Assembly (NCBI GenBank): GCA_029339505.1 | Contig: JAQISU010000251.1 | Location: forward strand, 1,960,001 to 2,024,000 | Direction of reading: 5' to 3' | From: Unio delphinus | Taxonomy: Eukaryota; Mollusca; Bivalvia; Unionida; Unionidae | Length of the DNA: 64,000 bases | In this document: piece by piece, positions 17,549 to 32,279 of the stretch | Layout: every line of letters starts with the position of its first letter | Position numbering within the stretch: position 1 is the stretch's first letter | Made by a program: the position numbers and the translations under genes | The notes under the pieces: generated by a model | Told to the model about the DNA's origin: nothing | Databases searched by the model: none | Seen by the model: only the letters and a program-made list of their open reading frames with translations

Positions 17549-17919
17549 TAATGAAAATTTGCGGAATATATTTGCTCCGAATAGAACTGCTAGAAGGTTC
17601 TAGAATCTAAGACGGGGTAAACAATAAAGGCAGGGAACCCATGTCATATTGGACAAACCGATTTCGCTTGTTATCAAGCACATCTGAGGTATAAAGAAAA
17701 CCCCAGCATTTTTAACATAGCTTTACAATATATTCAGTTATATCACTATGTCTGTCATGTGGCAGTGATATAGATGTCTAACAGTGAGGTATCATGCTGT
17801 ATACATGTTCCATCCAGTCACATTATCCTTACTCCAGGATCACCAGTCCTAACACAAACCTCTTCATACTGAGCACCTAGCAAGACAGCTGTTACTAACA
17901 TTTTGTTTAGGATTTTGGT

Positions 17920-18095
17920 ATGACTCATCCAGGGTTTGAACCTGCAACCACCTGCATCAGATGCAGACATTCTAACCAGTTAGGCCACCAGAGCAGTCCC
18001 ATCCAGTTTGGTTTGGAGTGAAGTGCCTTACCCAAGGACACACCACTGTGGTTGACATAGGCTGGTCCATTGGTATGATTCAAAGCTGAACCATT
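17920..18095 (-). repeat. tRNA-derived SINE fragments
   Basis: On the minus strand 17920-17997 is a tRNA-like head, with an A-box-like TGGCCTAACTGG (17977-17988) and a B-box GGTTCAAACCC (17932-17942). Next to it, 18015-18095 carries a conserved SINE core (GTGTCCTTGGGTAAGGCACTT on the minus strand) also present in the SINE at 20560. The order suggests two SINE pieces side by side. The tRNA-like part is not a functional tRNA gene by eye. Confidence 0.65.
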
Positions 18096-18770
18096 TTGGT
18101 CACTAGTTCTGGATGCTTGCCAGAGTCATTGTTCATACATTCAATTTTGGGTGATGGAGATACTAGGAAGAATATAGCATGATAAGATGTTATTGTTATG
18201 ACCTATGTTTTGTCTCTGACTAGATACATTTGTCTCTCATCCAGTGCAGTAAGTCTTGTCCTAGCCGTGTACAACTGGGCCTAAAAGAACATCATAGGAA
18301 TATCCATATTAAAGAAAAAGAGACCCAGGTTTCTAAATACTATAAACTACATTATCACAACGTAAACTGTGTTCAGTATCAGATAAATGGAAATATAGAG
18401 TATATTTTTGGACACACCAAGATTTATTGTGACTTTAAACACAGAAGTGTGCTTATTGCTAAACCAGACTAATATGGTGAAACTCATATTATTGTCATGA
18501 CATTGTCAAGTATGTGGTTACAATCACTTCATTAGATAATATCATCTGTAATGGAATGAATATATAGGACAGCTTTACTCACTATTGACATGTATTAATT
18601 TTGGGACTAATTGGGATTGATGGGTACTAAACGTCAAGGATATTGCTGTTCTCATATTTGCTGCTGATGCCACATTGGACTTAATTTTTGGGTGGAAGTA
18701 AGGGGTGTCTCGTATTTTTGAAAATGTATTTTCATAAACACTAACATATTATTTTATATCTTTTCTTCAG

Positions 18771-18935
18771 GACAGTGTTCCCAACAGAGATGAACGAAAG
18801 CGCCATTATGATGATGGTCTGGGAGATAAAAAGATAAATTTTTGCAAGGACAGTGACCATGCATATGTCATAACTAAACTTAAAGAAAGCTTTCCCAAAT
18901 TAAAATGTGGAGGGGGATTTCAATTGCTGAGGTCA
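18771..18935 (+). other. Possible exon: LKESFPKL...GGGFQLLRSG domain fragment
   Basis: After a TTTCTTCAG acceptor-like site, an open frame contains FCKDSDHAYVITKLKESF and GGGFQLLRSG. I recognise this pattern ('LKE.FPKL...GGFELLR.G') from invertebrate and fish proteins linked to HECT-type or transposon-derived genes (recollection only). The frame runs on to 19072, but the later part lies antisense to another transposon-like fragment, so the real unit probably ends near 18935. Confidence 0.35.
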
Positions 18936-18939
18936 GGCA

Positions 18940-19341
18940 TTAGCAGCTGTGTGATGTTAGAAAGGATTCGGATGCCACATGGTGGATATATGAATGCTTG
19001 TCTGGCGTATGATAGGTTTTTTTTCCTTCTTGATCACTTTCTTCATCACAAAGTGGACTATATGTCTGTCTGACTTTCAAATGGCTTAGTCTTCGTTCCA
19101 AAGTTCGTTTGCTAACACCCAATATATTTGCCATCTCCGTTACTTTGAAATTATTTTGAATAAAGAACTCGAGCGTTAGTGATGTTATGTAAAACGCAGG
19201 ACGTCCCAAGAAACCATACTCAACTTCAGGTTTAGGGATTTCATCATTAATATTTATATCAAGACAGAAAAATTCAAGTGCTTGTTCTGCACAATTTAAA
19301 CTTTTTTCAATGTCTGGAAATTGAGATAATTGCTCCATCAT
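18940..19341 (-). pseudogene. HTH domain fragment of an rve-integrase-type transposon gene
   Basis: A 133-codon open frame. The middle has GRPAFYITSLTLEFFIQNNF, then VTEMANILGVSKRTLERRLSHL, a clear helix-turn-helix. In fish and mollusc genomes this pattern ('GRP...I....L..L...GF....IA..LGVS..T..RR') precedes an rve integrase core in transposon-derived genes (recollection). No integrase core follows in an intact form, so this is probably a relic. Its start region has no clear promoter. Confidence 0.45.
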
Positions 19342-20555
19342 TTATATGGCTACTTCTAAGTCTGTTGTCATATTCCGGGTTCAATTATTTTCCATGCACT
19401 GTGCAAGGAAACAAAGTTTCTGACATACCAACTCCTTTATTTCAGGCAATGCTACTGCACCATCATTAGATCTAACTTACAAAATGTTGATATGAGAAGA
19501 GAGAAAAAAATTGTTAATTTCAAATATTATTGGTTTTAAATAGCACAATAAAAGAAAGAATATTTTATGCAAAGGATGAGATGTCCATGTATATACACTG
19601 CATTCACTTAATCTGTTTGAAAGATGATGCATGTTTTTAAAACCTGCTTTGGTTACAGTATATCCATAAAGATCTACTTCCCACCTACACATAATTTGTA
19701 CTGATGTTATAAACATCATCCGCACACAGAGATTTTTTTTCTGATAATACTCGAGATGGTCTTTATAGACATGCTTTACTATTTTAATGGAGATCACACC
19801 TGTTACAGTACCACAAACAACATCATCATATTAGAAAGTGAATTAACAAAAGTAATTTTTTTAAAAATAACCATACTTACATATTCATATTTATTTGAAG
19901 TCTTTTAAATGTCTAGACAGTTCCAAAATAAATAGTATGTTTCTACAACTGAAAAACAGGTTAGGACATTGTGTTCTATAAGGATGATCCAGACATGGCC
20001 AACCAAGAATGGCAAGTTGTCAAGTAACAGGTTATTTGCTAGTATTTTATTTTTTGATTGTAATAACGTGCAAACCATGTAAACGGTTAAGATTGATAAG
20101 AATTGCATAAGTTATGTTCCAATTTGGTAAATGTAATACTTTAACATTTTGAGGTGCATCTCCATGTCTGTTACAATGTACATGATATTAAAAGAAAGTT
20201 TATGATATTAAATGTACATCTTGTTCCTCATATTTCATTATATATGATGAAAATTGCTTATGGATAACCGCTGTTCTCTAATATGATAATACCAAGAAAA
20301 GAAAACGTTTCCATAGTGTAGCACAGCAATTCATAAAATGACATCATACGTTTTTGTCATTTTAAAACTCACCTTCATCAACGTATTAAAAACTTCAGCA
20401 TATTTTCCCCATTCTCATCATTTCCTATATCCATTTGTTAGCTTCAAATTAATGCAAAGGTTAGTGTATTGTGTTGAAATATCTTTCTAATGAACTGTGG
20501 AAATTGAAATGAATTATAAATTTATCAAGAATCTATCAGCACTGATGGTAATTTA
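19342..20555. other. AT-rich DNA, nothing recognised
   Basis: Only short frames and no recognisable motif; base composition as in the surrounding flank. Confidence 0.5.
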
Positions 20556-20559
20556 CTGT

Positions 20560-20745
20560 GCTTGTTTGGTGTTTTATGCAACATCAACACAAGTAGGTTA
20601 TTTATTGCCAAGGCAATTGGAGTAAAGTGCCTTTTCTAAGGACACAATGTGGTAGCTGACCTAGGCTAGTCCAATGGTAGAATTTGACCCCACAACCTTT
20701 CAGTTGTGAGTTGGCATGATAACCACTAAGCCACTGTGGCTCCTA
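20560..20745 (-). repeat. tRNA-derived SINE with head, core and tail
   Basis: On the minus strand: tRNA-like head with A-box-like TGGCTTAGTGGTTATCATG and B-box-like GGGGTCAAATTC (about 20660-20745), core TGTGTCCTTAGAAAAGGCAC (about 20625-20650), then a tail with GTTGATGTTGCATAAAACAC (about 20565-20590). The head-core-tail order matches known animal SINEs. It shares its core with the fragment at 18015-18095. Confidence 0.75.
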
Positions 20746-20989
20746 CTGTACTGTGTCTCAGCTGCAATTCCAAAAGTACTATATGGGTAAAGTATTAAAT
20801 ATAGCGTTAGAATGGGAACACTTGATAAAACTTTGGTTTTGCATCCTAAAGACAAGTAAGTATGCAAAAGGTTGCTTCATATAACATATCTAATAAATAA
20901 AATCGATAAATAGAAAAGTGGGACAGAAGTAGAGTTTTGTGTATTAAAGTAATCTTCATGTAACTGATGTGCTCATGACACAAACCTTT

Positions 20990-23250
20990 GCCCTTTTCCA
21001 TTTTCACTTGAAATGTATGTACCTGTACTGTGCAGTGCAATGAACTAATTTTAACTATTGTAGAAAATGACCTAATTAAAGTTAACATCCCTGTACATTT
21101 AGAACAGCACCTTAATATGTTACTCCAGTTTCCACTCCTTTGTATTACTGAGTTAATAAACAAAATCTTAATAGATTCCAAGTGATCTTCCTAGGTCTTG
21201 TAGATAATGACATCATCGATGTATACATTTAATTATCTAGAACAGATAATAACATTCTGTAGACACTGGAATGTTGCTAAATAATTCTTTTGCTCCAAAG
21301 GACATCACATCATACTGATTAAGCAAGCCGATCTAGAGTTGTAAATGGCAAAATAGCATTTGGTCCTTCAGTGATTGGAATTTGCCAGATTCCTTAAAAA
21401 AGAAAATATTTGTAAATATTTGACATTTCTAATTTGTTAATGCAATCATCAATTCTTGGCTTTGGAAATAAATCCATTTTGTTGACAATGCTGACTATTC
21501 TTTTTTTTAGTTGGTGCACATGTGGAAAAACATGTTTTATCTGGTTTAGGCACAAGAATACATGTTGACCTGCAATTACATTTACATGGTTCTATGGCCC
21601 ATATAATCATTCTCCAGTAAAGGTGAATTTCTTTTTTCAAATATTTCTGCTTGAGAGGTTTCTTCATATGACTGTCGCTTCACAGATGTATCTACAACAT
21701 CAATGACCTGATAGAATATACATTGTGATAAGAGTTTATTTTTGTGTGTTGGAATATCAGGAAACACATGTTTATATTAATGTAATAATTGTTCTAGTTC
21801 AGTCTTTTCCTATTATTCTAGATATGACAGTGTTGGATCCAGACTGTTTAATGTCTGAATTCCAAATTTTGGTTAAACTCAAGTCAATAGACAGATTGAA
21901 TTCCATCATTTACATCATGTAATTTGGTCACACCTAAATTTCATTTTTGATTGAGTAAAGTGAAAGTTAGTTCTTGTTACTTCGCAAGTGTTTAATAGCT
22001 TAATTTTGAAATAAGAAAATAGTCAAAAAGAATAATTTTGGAATCTTCATTTGAAAGAAGTTTCTATTTTAATAACTAGTCCACAGACTTTATGTCCGAA
22101 ATATCTAAAACCCAATGATTCTTAAACTAAATACCTAGCAGCAAATAACATAAAATGAACACGGAATCCATTCCTTTATGACAGTACTTTTCATCAACAT
22201 TTGATAAAATATTTCCATATCCCTTTGACGTTTTGAGTGATAGGCAAAAATATTAAACTGTTGGATGCCTAATTCATGCATATGTTGCCAAAATTTTCAA
22301 ACATAAAATCTGACCCTCGATCAGACCAGACAGATTTGGGGAGGAAAACAAATGTTACAAAAATTACCAAATGCTTTTGACAGTCTTTGCTTTAACATTT
22401 TTTAATAGCCTTAAAAAAGTCTTGTGGATGCACCCTTTCTGGTGAACACGTATTGGTTGCTTGACTTGATATCAAGTAAGAAACCGACACAGTTTACCCC
22501 TTTTCTGCCAAATGGTTTATTCAAATGATCCAATACAGGAATATTTTGCAGATGTAACTTACGTATCTTTTGATTGGGGCTTCCTACCATGTGACAAGTG
22601 TGACAAGATCTATGACACTTTCACTTTCAATTTTCAGCCCAGAAAAATGGTTCACGTTCTTGTGACAAGTCTTATTGAGAACTAAATGACAGCTTAATGA
22701 GTTTCGTGGGCTAGACTATGAATTTCCAGTGTATATGACTTTGGAACAACAATTTGATTGCTCACTGACCACCCATGCCACCAAATACATCTAAATGTTC
22801 TTTTTATGAGCCAAGTGTTCACAAAGTAATGAACTGGTACTTGTGTGGCTTCCATATCTGAAATCCAGTCTTGTGTCTTATCTGATGAATAGTACTTGGT
22901 GCCTATAACTTAGATTAAATGTATTACATGATTATAAAGTAGCTGTTACTTTCTTCTATGACATCTTACAACTGTAGTTAGAAACTGGCTTGTGGTTCTT
23001 ATCATTCTGTGAAGACACTAACTTGCTTAGGACTCTCTGTCTTCTATAAGTCATTTAAATTATGGAATTCATTTTATTCATATGATTTTAAATGATGCAA
23101 GATATAGTTTCCGGTTTGAAATCTGAGGCAGAAAGCTTCTCATAATTGTTTGGAAAAGTTCTTTATGTTTAGGTACAGAAAATAGATCCATTTTCTTAGA
23201 ATTTATTTTCTTATTCAACGAGGCTTTTTGAAACTTTGTATAATTGAGTA
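20990..23250 (-). pseudogene. Decayed Gypsy-class pol with integrase upstream of reverse transcriptase
   Basis: Heavily broken, readable only as short blocks in shifting frames on the minus strand. In 5'-to-3' order: an NQIVVP-like block (about 22790), an integrase zinc-finger remnant CHTCHMVGSPNQ (22570-22610), NCVGFL (about 22490), a second-Asp block like SDRGSDFM (22285-22335), then reverse transcriptase blocks YKHVFPDIPT (about 21750-21790), CILVPKPDKT (about 21538-21562) and PRIDDC-like and YIDDV-like remnants (21200-21480). Integrase before reverse transcriptase is the order known for Gmr1-like Gypsy elements and unlike standard Gypsy. No LTRs were identified. Confidence 0.65.
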
Positions 23251-25040
<1,790 letters not shown>

Positions 25041-25059
25041 CGGAAAACAATAAAATATG

Positions 25060-26130
25060 GGACATTATGACGAAATCTCTGGATCTTGTTTAGCATTTTC
25101 AGCTCTGATTGGCACAGTTTGTACATTAATGTTTCGTTTCCTTTGTCCATGTTTTCGTTCATTAGTCCTAAGTGCAACTACAGTTGTCTGACCGTCCGTC
25201 GAAATCGTGTATTTTGTGTCTATGTCAATTTGACGTCTGAAGCGTTTGAACACGTTTTTGCTGTGTCATTTTTATCCAGTCCGTTTTTCTCGACTTAAAT
25301 TGTTTAGGACTGTCGGTAAGCCAGAATTCTCCAATGCATACTAGAGCACTCTTCAGATTTCTAAATTGTCCGGTTACTAATCCATGTGTTAGTTGTACAA
25401 ATTCCGTCAACGTTTTCGTCTTCCATTCAACTGTCTGTTATAGAACGTGGTTCATGGATTCACAGTTATTATTTTTCCACATGCGGTCAGTTTGGTAGAT
25501 TCTTAATGGATTATTGACTTTTAGTTTTATATTTGTCTTTAGTTTTTTCCGAAAGTAAGTAAAAAATTTTCTCGAAATTTCAGCACAGTGATTTTCTTAC
25601 ACTTCATATTTATCGTCAAATAAATACTGTCATTGGCGTCAACTAGTCCGTCTTTCCCAAAAATTTGTTTCAAGATGATGTTGCGGTCTGTCACGGTAAC
25701 TGCGTCGTCTGTCTATATTTGTCTAACGTTCTCTTGTAAATGGCGTGTGCACAGAACGAGTGTTGCTTCTGGCAGACCTGCCGCTTTGCCTTTGACTAGA
25801 GCCTTCTCATCACGTCCATATACAAGGCTCTTAAGATTCGAATCAATAAGTTTAACTTTCAGAAGATGGAAAAAGTGACTGTAATTTTCGAAACAGAAAT
25901 AGCATCTACTGAGTCATCGACATTTACAATGACCATATGCTACTTGTTTTCCTATACCAGAGGCACAAAGTGATAGGGTATAACCCCATATGTTCTTTCT
26001 GGGACAAACATTCGAGTCCACATACGCATGCTGCGGAAGATGCGGATCGGTTCACTGACCTTCCAACAACCGTACGATTAAAACGTTGTGATGTAAACTC
26101 GGCCTGTAACTGTGGCGGATAATAAGAACA
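25060..26130 (-). pseudogene. Decayed MULE-like transposase
   Basis: Open fragments on the minus strand show parts of a Mutator-like transposase: SNLKSLVYGRDEKALVKG and LVLCTRHLQENVR (25700-25850), where a catalytic-domain Asp and the C...H motif are expected, then LTEFVQLTHGLVTGQFRNLK and KTDWIKMTQQKR (25225-25410). Stops and frameshifts separate them. The assignment rests on recalled patterns in mollusc and cnidarian MULE-type proteins. No terminal repeats were seen. Confidence 0.5.
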
Positions 26131-29100
26131 AATGAGTTTGGAGATGCTGGCACTTAGTACAGTGCATAAAATGTCCGCCATTTCAGAGTAGGAACCAGCC
26201 ACGATAGCGTCTTTCACAAGCTTTGAATAGTCACTAACAACAATGCGATTATCACAGATAAAATCTATAAAACTGTTGGACTTTTCATCATAGTAAATAG
26301 GATTTATTATAAGTTCTATTGCAGTTCATAGTCGCAGAAGTTCGTGAAAGTTTTCTGAACCAGTCAGTGCTTTAGAAACTGCACTATATAAACAATTATC
26401 ATCTCCACAAACTGACATTGGTACAATGTCAAGGTTACTCGCGGGTTATGTGCGTTATTCGTATAGTATTGCACAAGCCCCACCTGTCAAAGGGTAAGTG
26501 TTAAGTCCCATTTGTCAAGGGGTATTGTACAACATATAATAATAATAAGTATAACCCACTCCATTTTGATACTCGTTATCTAAGAGATGACCGTCCTCGA
26601 TATAATTGCGCGGTTCGAGTATGAGAATACATATAGTAAACTGAGCTAGTATATTGAACAGACAACTCCGATCCCCCGTAAAGATAACAAAAAATTTAAT
26701 CAATTACATACACAATTATGAAACTTCCTTTCATTAGGAATACATGCAACTTAGAGATACAAGTTTCACCGAATTACAATAAGATTTGAGATAGATTTAA
26801 ACAAATTAGCCGTTATATTACTGATAGTTTTAAATCATCATAGGATCGAGTGGTACAATCGAAGTCAATGACTTGTTCGATTTTCATAACCTGCTATTCT
26901 CGATCCCGTCACTGTTCGATTCAATGTTGTTCTAGAAGACCCTGTCTCCTCCATTCTCTAGATTCTCTGCACTCGTGGATGTTTCCTCTTGATTCCGGAC
27001 TTGTCCACTGTATCATGCGTTCACTGCAATATCCATCTCTCAATTCTTTTTCCAACGTTTACGTAGTTATTCCCGTAACTTTACGATCTTCCAAAAAAAC
27101 TATTTTCTTCCTTTCAAAAGAAAATTAAAACAACCTAAGTCTCTCGTTACAATGGCTACTGTTGAGACTTTCTATTATTCATGGTTTTTGCAATCAGGTA
27201 TTTCTATCAGTGATAACAACATTACGGATAGTAATTACCTACACATCTCATCCAATGAATGTAGTTAAACCAATTGTTAATTCGCTTTGCCTTGACCTAA
27301 TACATTAACGTACTACACAGCGAGGCGTTGAATTATTATTCTTCCTTAATTTCCACAGCACATAAATCGTATACACTGTCGCTAAATCATATATGAAATC
27401 AAAATTCGCTGAATTCACATGTATTCTTGTAAATCATTATCGTAATACATTAAATTCTTAAAACATAATCATTATTAAAACAAGATGATTCAAAAATTAA
27501 CGTAACCCTTCCTATTCATGACTCAGCATAGTGCTTTTAGGACATAACACTACGTCATTCTTAACTAAGAATTAAGTTAAGAATTCCAATTCATAATTTA
27601 AAAGGACATTATTATACAAATGTATCAAATAAAATTAGCAAGACCTTCAGATTCATTATACAAAACACATTATTATACAAAGGTATCAAATTAAATCAAT
27701 TATACAAATGTGTCAAACGAAATCGTGCAGACCTGTAAACCATGCAAACATCATATAAATTGCATCAACAGTATAGATGGAATTGTGACAGTACCTTTGT
27801 GTTTTTGATGTGTCCCTTCCATAGTTTGTCACTTTTTCCCTGGACTATGATTTAATGGATGTGCTTCTCTAAAATAACATCAGGAGCCTTTACTAACTAA
27901 TTCATCTACTGGTCCTCTGTTGCAGAGAAATTTTCGAGACTAAATTTTACTTTAACTAGTGCGATATCATTTCCTATGAATTTTCATTGAAGGCACATCC
28001 CTTATTCAACCGTGACCAATCAGAATCAAATGTATTTTCTCCCGCTTTCTCTAAAAGTCGCTCATGTCATGGTAATATGACATGCTTGGTTTTAAGTAAT
28101 TGAATCTCTGCATTTCCTCAATTCTGACACTTTTCATGAGAAATCAAACTTTAAAATGTCGCCAGCAGTCAGGTGGCTGCTGAATAAGCATGGCTTAATT
28201 AGTACAGCGCTAGCCCTCGAGTCTACAGACCCCCTTTGACATAGCGTGTCATCATAAATCTAGCTAATGGCTAGCTTGCCACAACTAATGTTTAATTAAT
28301 AGATCAACTGAAATTTGGCACTTCACATACAAGTTCCCGTAGAATTGCTGGATTATACATTTTTAAAATTTCCACAGAAACTGCGTCTTTCTCTCCATTG
28401 GTAGGACTTAGCAGTATTGGTCAGGGCATTCTTTTCCGTCAAATGGAAAGCTGCCTGCAGCCTGGAAATATATTTGTACAGTGTCATTTAAATATAAGTA
28501 AAATTCTTCTTCGCTTTATTTTATAACTTATGTGTGCATAACCAAATCCGCAATCAAAATTGGGGCCGTTTCTTTAATGTGCTGGACATTGTTATCCTAG
28601 TTTGATTAAGAAATGGGATCACGGGAAAGGATATGAAGTTACTTAAAAATGAATAATATAAAATGTGCATGACACATTGAGAAAGGTAGATTAAAGCATT
28701 AAGTATGACCAGAGAGCAAGAATGACCAGGTATAGGTTATGTACTTATAGTTTAAATCATTTATGTTAAGAAACTTTGTCAATTGCAATTAACAACGGGG
28801 ATTTAGAAGAAAGCATGAGTGTGATAGAGTACTCTCTCTCTCTCTCTCCAAACAGTAAGAACAAATATAAACAAACAACATTAACTGCATAAATATGTGA
28901 CTTAAATCAATACATTCAATATTTTAGTCGTCCTCGCGCATTTGCGCAGACAATAATAACATTAACTGATTTCTTTTTCTCGATTAAAGTACGCTTTGAA
29001 ATAAGTAACTCAATTAATTCAAATGGATATCAATAACATTGATAATGTATTGAATGGACAGAATATATAGATGGATATAGAGAGATACAGGAACAGTATG

Positions 29101-29772
29101 TAATTGTCGCAAACGTATACATTCATTTCAACGAGAAAAGCGGCACGAATATAATCTTATTAAATTATTTTAATATCAAGATCAAAATATTTATTTAAAG
29201 AATAATAACGACAAACAATATGTCATTCAGCAAGGTATCTATTTATCTATTGGGATAATATATATTTGTATTTACCTTTGTAAGGCTTGTCAAGCATCAT
29301 ATACATCTCCATGTTTTGGGTGGTGGTGGGGGGGCACCAGACAGATGCCCCTCCCCTATTAAAAAAACTAAGAAAAAGTGTGTTGTTTGTGTGTTCCCCA
29401 TGATGTGTTGTTTTGTGTTTGTTTTTTTTTTTAAATTCTTTACTTTTAACCTAACCTTATTTTTTCCAAAGGGATTATATAAATAATAGGACGGTTTTTA
29501 GTCCCTAATGTTTTCTATGAAAAAATTTTCTTCCAAGTTGGGTTGGTTTAGAAATCCCATCTTGGGTCTCCGTTTCTCTTTTATTCTTTTTTTAAGTTAA
29601 TCCTGACTAGGGGTTTCCTGCATCCTGTGTATGCTATTTGTGTTGTGCTATTTGTATGTTGCTATATGTATACGTATATAAACAGTTTGTCTTGTTAGGA
29701 TAGCCTCTTTTTGATCGTATTTTCTCAGTTGTGTAATAGTTATAGACCCCTAAACGGTCTTCACTTGTTGTG

Positions 29773-29855
<83 letters not shown>

Positions 29856-30173
29856 TGTTTTGTTTTTATTCCTTTTGATTTTTGTACAAGCATGGTTTAC
29901 TAAGTTTTAAAATTTTAACATGAGTTGTTACCCATCCTTATTATTTTAATGATTGCATTATCCGGTTCCATTACTTGTATTCTTCCTTATTTATTCAATA
30001 GGTCTAGTTTGATTGAGCCGGGATCTGTACATTTTTTTATTTTATCTGTACATCACCCGACTCGATCTTTATTTATTGAATTTACACTATTTCATGTCAA
30101 AACCTGTTTATGATCCCTCTAAACGGGCTTTCTGTATAGTTTATGGGAATTCTACAGAGTATACATAAATTAA
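26131..30173. other. AT-rich flanking DNA left of Polinton B
   Basis: No convincing gene. It contains a CT microsatellite (28832-28849), a (TA)n microsatellite (29774-29851) and a tRNA-like stretch near 28186-28215 too weak to call. The last six bases before the Polinton B terminus are AATTAA; they could be a target duplication, but the other end is outside the window. Confidence 0.55.
29774..29851. repeat. (TA)n microsatellite
   Basis: About 38 uninterrupted TA/AT units. Confidence 0.98.
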
Positions 30174-30427
30174 AGCAGCAGAGAAGGCGAGCCTCACAAC
30201 ATTTTAAAAAAAATCTTTTTTAACCCTCAAAACAACAAATAGACCTTTCCTACGAGTTTTGATGTTTTAACCCAAAAGAAAAAGAAAGTCTCCATTTGCC
30301 AAACAGAGACTTAGTTATTTTTGTCTGAAACACGATATTGCAGGGGCTTCGAAATGAGTAAAAACTCACCCCTATGATTTCAACCGAATATTTTATCAAA
30401 TCCGATCCGATATCGTGTCCTCGGGTC
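30174..30427. repeat. Left terminal region of Polinton B
   Basis: It begins AGCAGCAGAGAAGGCGAGCC, then TCACAACATTTTAAAAAAAA, related to the ends of A and C (ACAAC.TTTT). The remaining A/T-rich stretch, up to the stop of the first leftward gene at 30428, shows no gene. Confidence 0.85.
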
Positions 30428-31775
30428 TTAGGACTTCAAAAACAGACTAATTTGTAAAACCTCGCCTTGTAGATCAATCAGATTATTAGACTGGTCAGTG
30501 AGTTTGAAATTTATTCTTGTAAGTGAATCATTATGACATCGCATATAGACTGGATTTGCCGGAGACTCAATAATTATAAATCCTGGAGGAGCTGTTGGTG
30601 CAAATGAATACAGAATATATCCCTGTTGAACTTGATTTGATCGTTCTAGATTTATTTGATAACTTCCTTCGATAACATCACATATTAAATTCAATGCAAT
30701 CACCGATGAAATATTCACGTTGTGAGGAGCGATATGCCTGCCGCCACCATCTGGGTCATTATTATGTGTGAGGATTTTTATTTCGGGTGATTTTTTTTTC
30801 CACGTATCATGAGTTATTTTAAAACCAACATCGATGGTGTCACTGAAAAGTTTTTTTTAGTTCTGGTACGTTATATCCTGGTAGTTTGAATGCTGGAATA
30901 TCTTTGACGGGGATGTTATATTCATTTGCAAATAAATCTCTTGTTTCAGGACTACTCTCACCTAATACCTCTTGAATAATTTGTGAATGAAATGTTTCCA
31001 TGTTATTGATGATTTTGTTACATGTTTTTACAACGCTGATGAATTCATCTCGGGTGAGAGTGCCGGATTTAAGAGATATTAACAACAACGAAATATCGTT
31101 ATTGAACGCTGTGAAATTTTCAGTGATTTTATCCTGTCGAATTAAGTATATTTTCCTTTTAGTGGGAGGATCTATCAATTCATGAAAAAAAATCAATTTG
31201 GTGTAATCGCTATAACTCTTTATTGAATTATTAGATTTTATCCTGTCGGTGATATAATCAGATTTTTGTGGTTCAGGTGGTAAATTAACGGTTTCTCCCC
31301 GGGGTGGTAATTTAGGCCATCCCAGTACAGTTCTAAAAGAACTCTGATAGATATCTACGACATAATTTGGTGAGTTTATTTCAATGGCAGATGATAACGT
31401 CGGCTCATGAACCGTTATAGCTATTTTTGATTCTTTTCCAGTAATCGATTTTAATCTACGTTGCAATTCAGCATTGATTTGTTCAATTTGATATGATCCG
31501 GTTGGGATGGAAACAGCGTCTGGGGTACCGTCGTCTTTATTCTTATTTGCAAATACCAGCGAATTATTGGGTTGTTGACCACCAAATGAGTTTGATCTGA
31601 TATTAGGCCAACTGTGATACACTCGTAATTTTGCTAGCGCGATTTCCTTCACTGGAACCGGGGAATGGAAATTCACACTGAATTCTGGATTCGTTGAGGT
31701 TATTGATATCATGCTGGTTTGTACTGGATTTGTGTTCTCCACTATTCGTTGAAGTAATTCCTGCGGTGTTGTCAT
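30428..31775 (-). pseudogene. Conserved Polinton structural protein, frameshifted
   Basis: Homologue of the gene at 1-575. The N-terminal part (30840-31775, 311 codons) has LRVYHSWPNI, NNSLVF, GSYQIEQIN and VLGWPKLPP. The C-terminal part (30428-30718 and upstream) has INLERSNQ, YSFAPTAPPGF and LTDQSNNLIDLQ. The frame changes between them near a T8 run around 30850-30857. The C-terminal block is what I recall from Hydra Maverick proteins ('LTDQNG..LDLRGE'). Function unknown; probably a virion component. It is the leftmost gene of B, about 250 bp from the terminus. Confidence 0.7.
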
Positions 31776-32242
31776 TGTTATTATACTGTTGTTGTCGCTC
31801 TAACTTTGACATCGCAGAATCATAAATACTGACCATCGCTGAGAATTCACTATCTGATATAATTGTATCATCGAGCGAAGACGATATCATCGAGGATAAT
31901 TGCGAGTATGCAGTTGATACAACATGAAATTTAATCACGTAGTCTTGCAGTTTACTCTGGCTGCATGATGATATTTTTTTTTGTTACTATCGAAATTATT
32001 CCCGCGATTGTTGTTGCTGCGGATATACAAATTGGAACAGCTATCGGGGCAATAATTGTTACCGAGGAGAGTATAATACCAGCTCCGGCTATTACACATC
32101 TCACTGAGTATACGGTAACATCAATTGCGGTAATTCTTCGTTGGTATTTTTTAATTTTCATTGCATACTCCTCAGTAAGGGTTTTGAGTCTATTTTGAAA
32201 TTCTCTGACCTGATCATAGCGATATTGCGATGATGAAATCAT
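31603..32242 (-). pseudogene. Two-helix membrane protein, frameshifted
   Basis: Homologue of 397-1044. The first 96 codons (31952-32242) hold the charged start and both hydrophobic helices. The frame then shifts near the T run at about 31971-31979, and 31603-31938 continues with the ISDSEFSAM block and the hydrophilic tail. As in A, the tail overlaps the start of the next gene (31775) in another frame. Confidence 0.65.
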
Positions 32243-32279
32243 TTTATTCTCAAATCATTTACGATTTCAATTGAAACTG

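Noticed and set aside
17920..18000. Functional tRNA gene
   Set aside because: A- and B-box-like sequences are present, but the stems do not look complete and a SINE core is adjacent, so a SINE head is more likely.
28186..28215. A third tRNA-like SINE head
   Set aside because: The A-box is weak and no good B-box follows. A similar AGCATGGCTT(T)AATTA string beside the Polinton A end (14228) is noted but may be chance.
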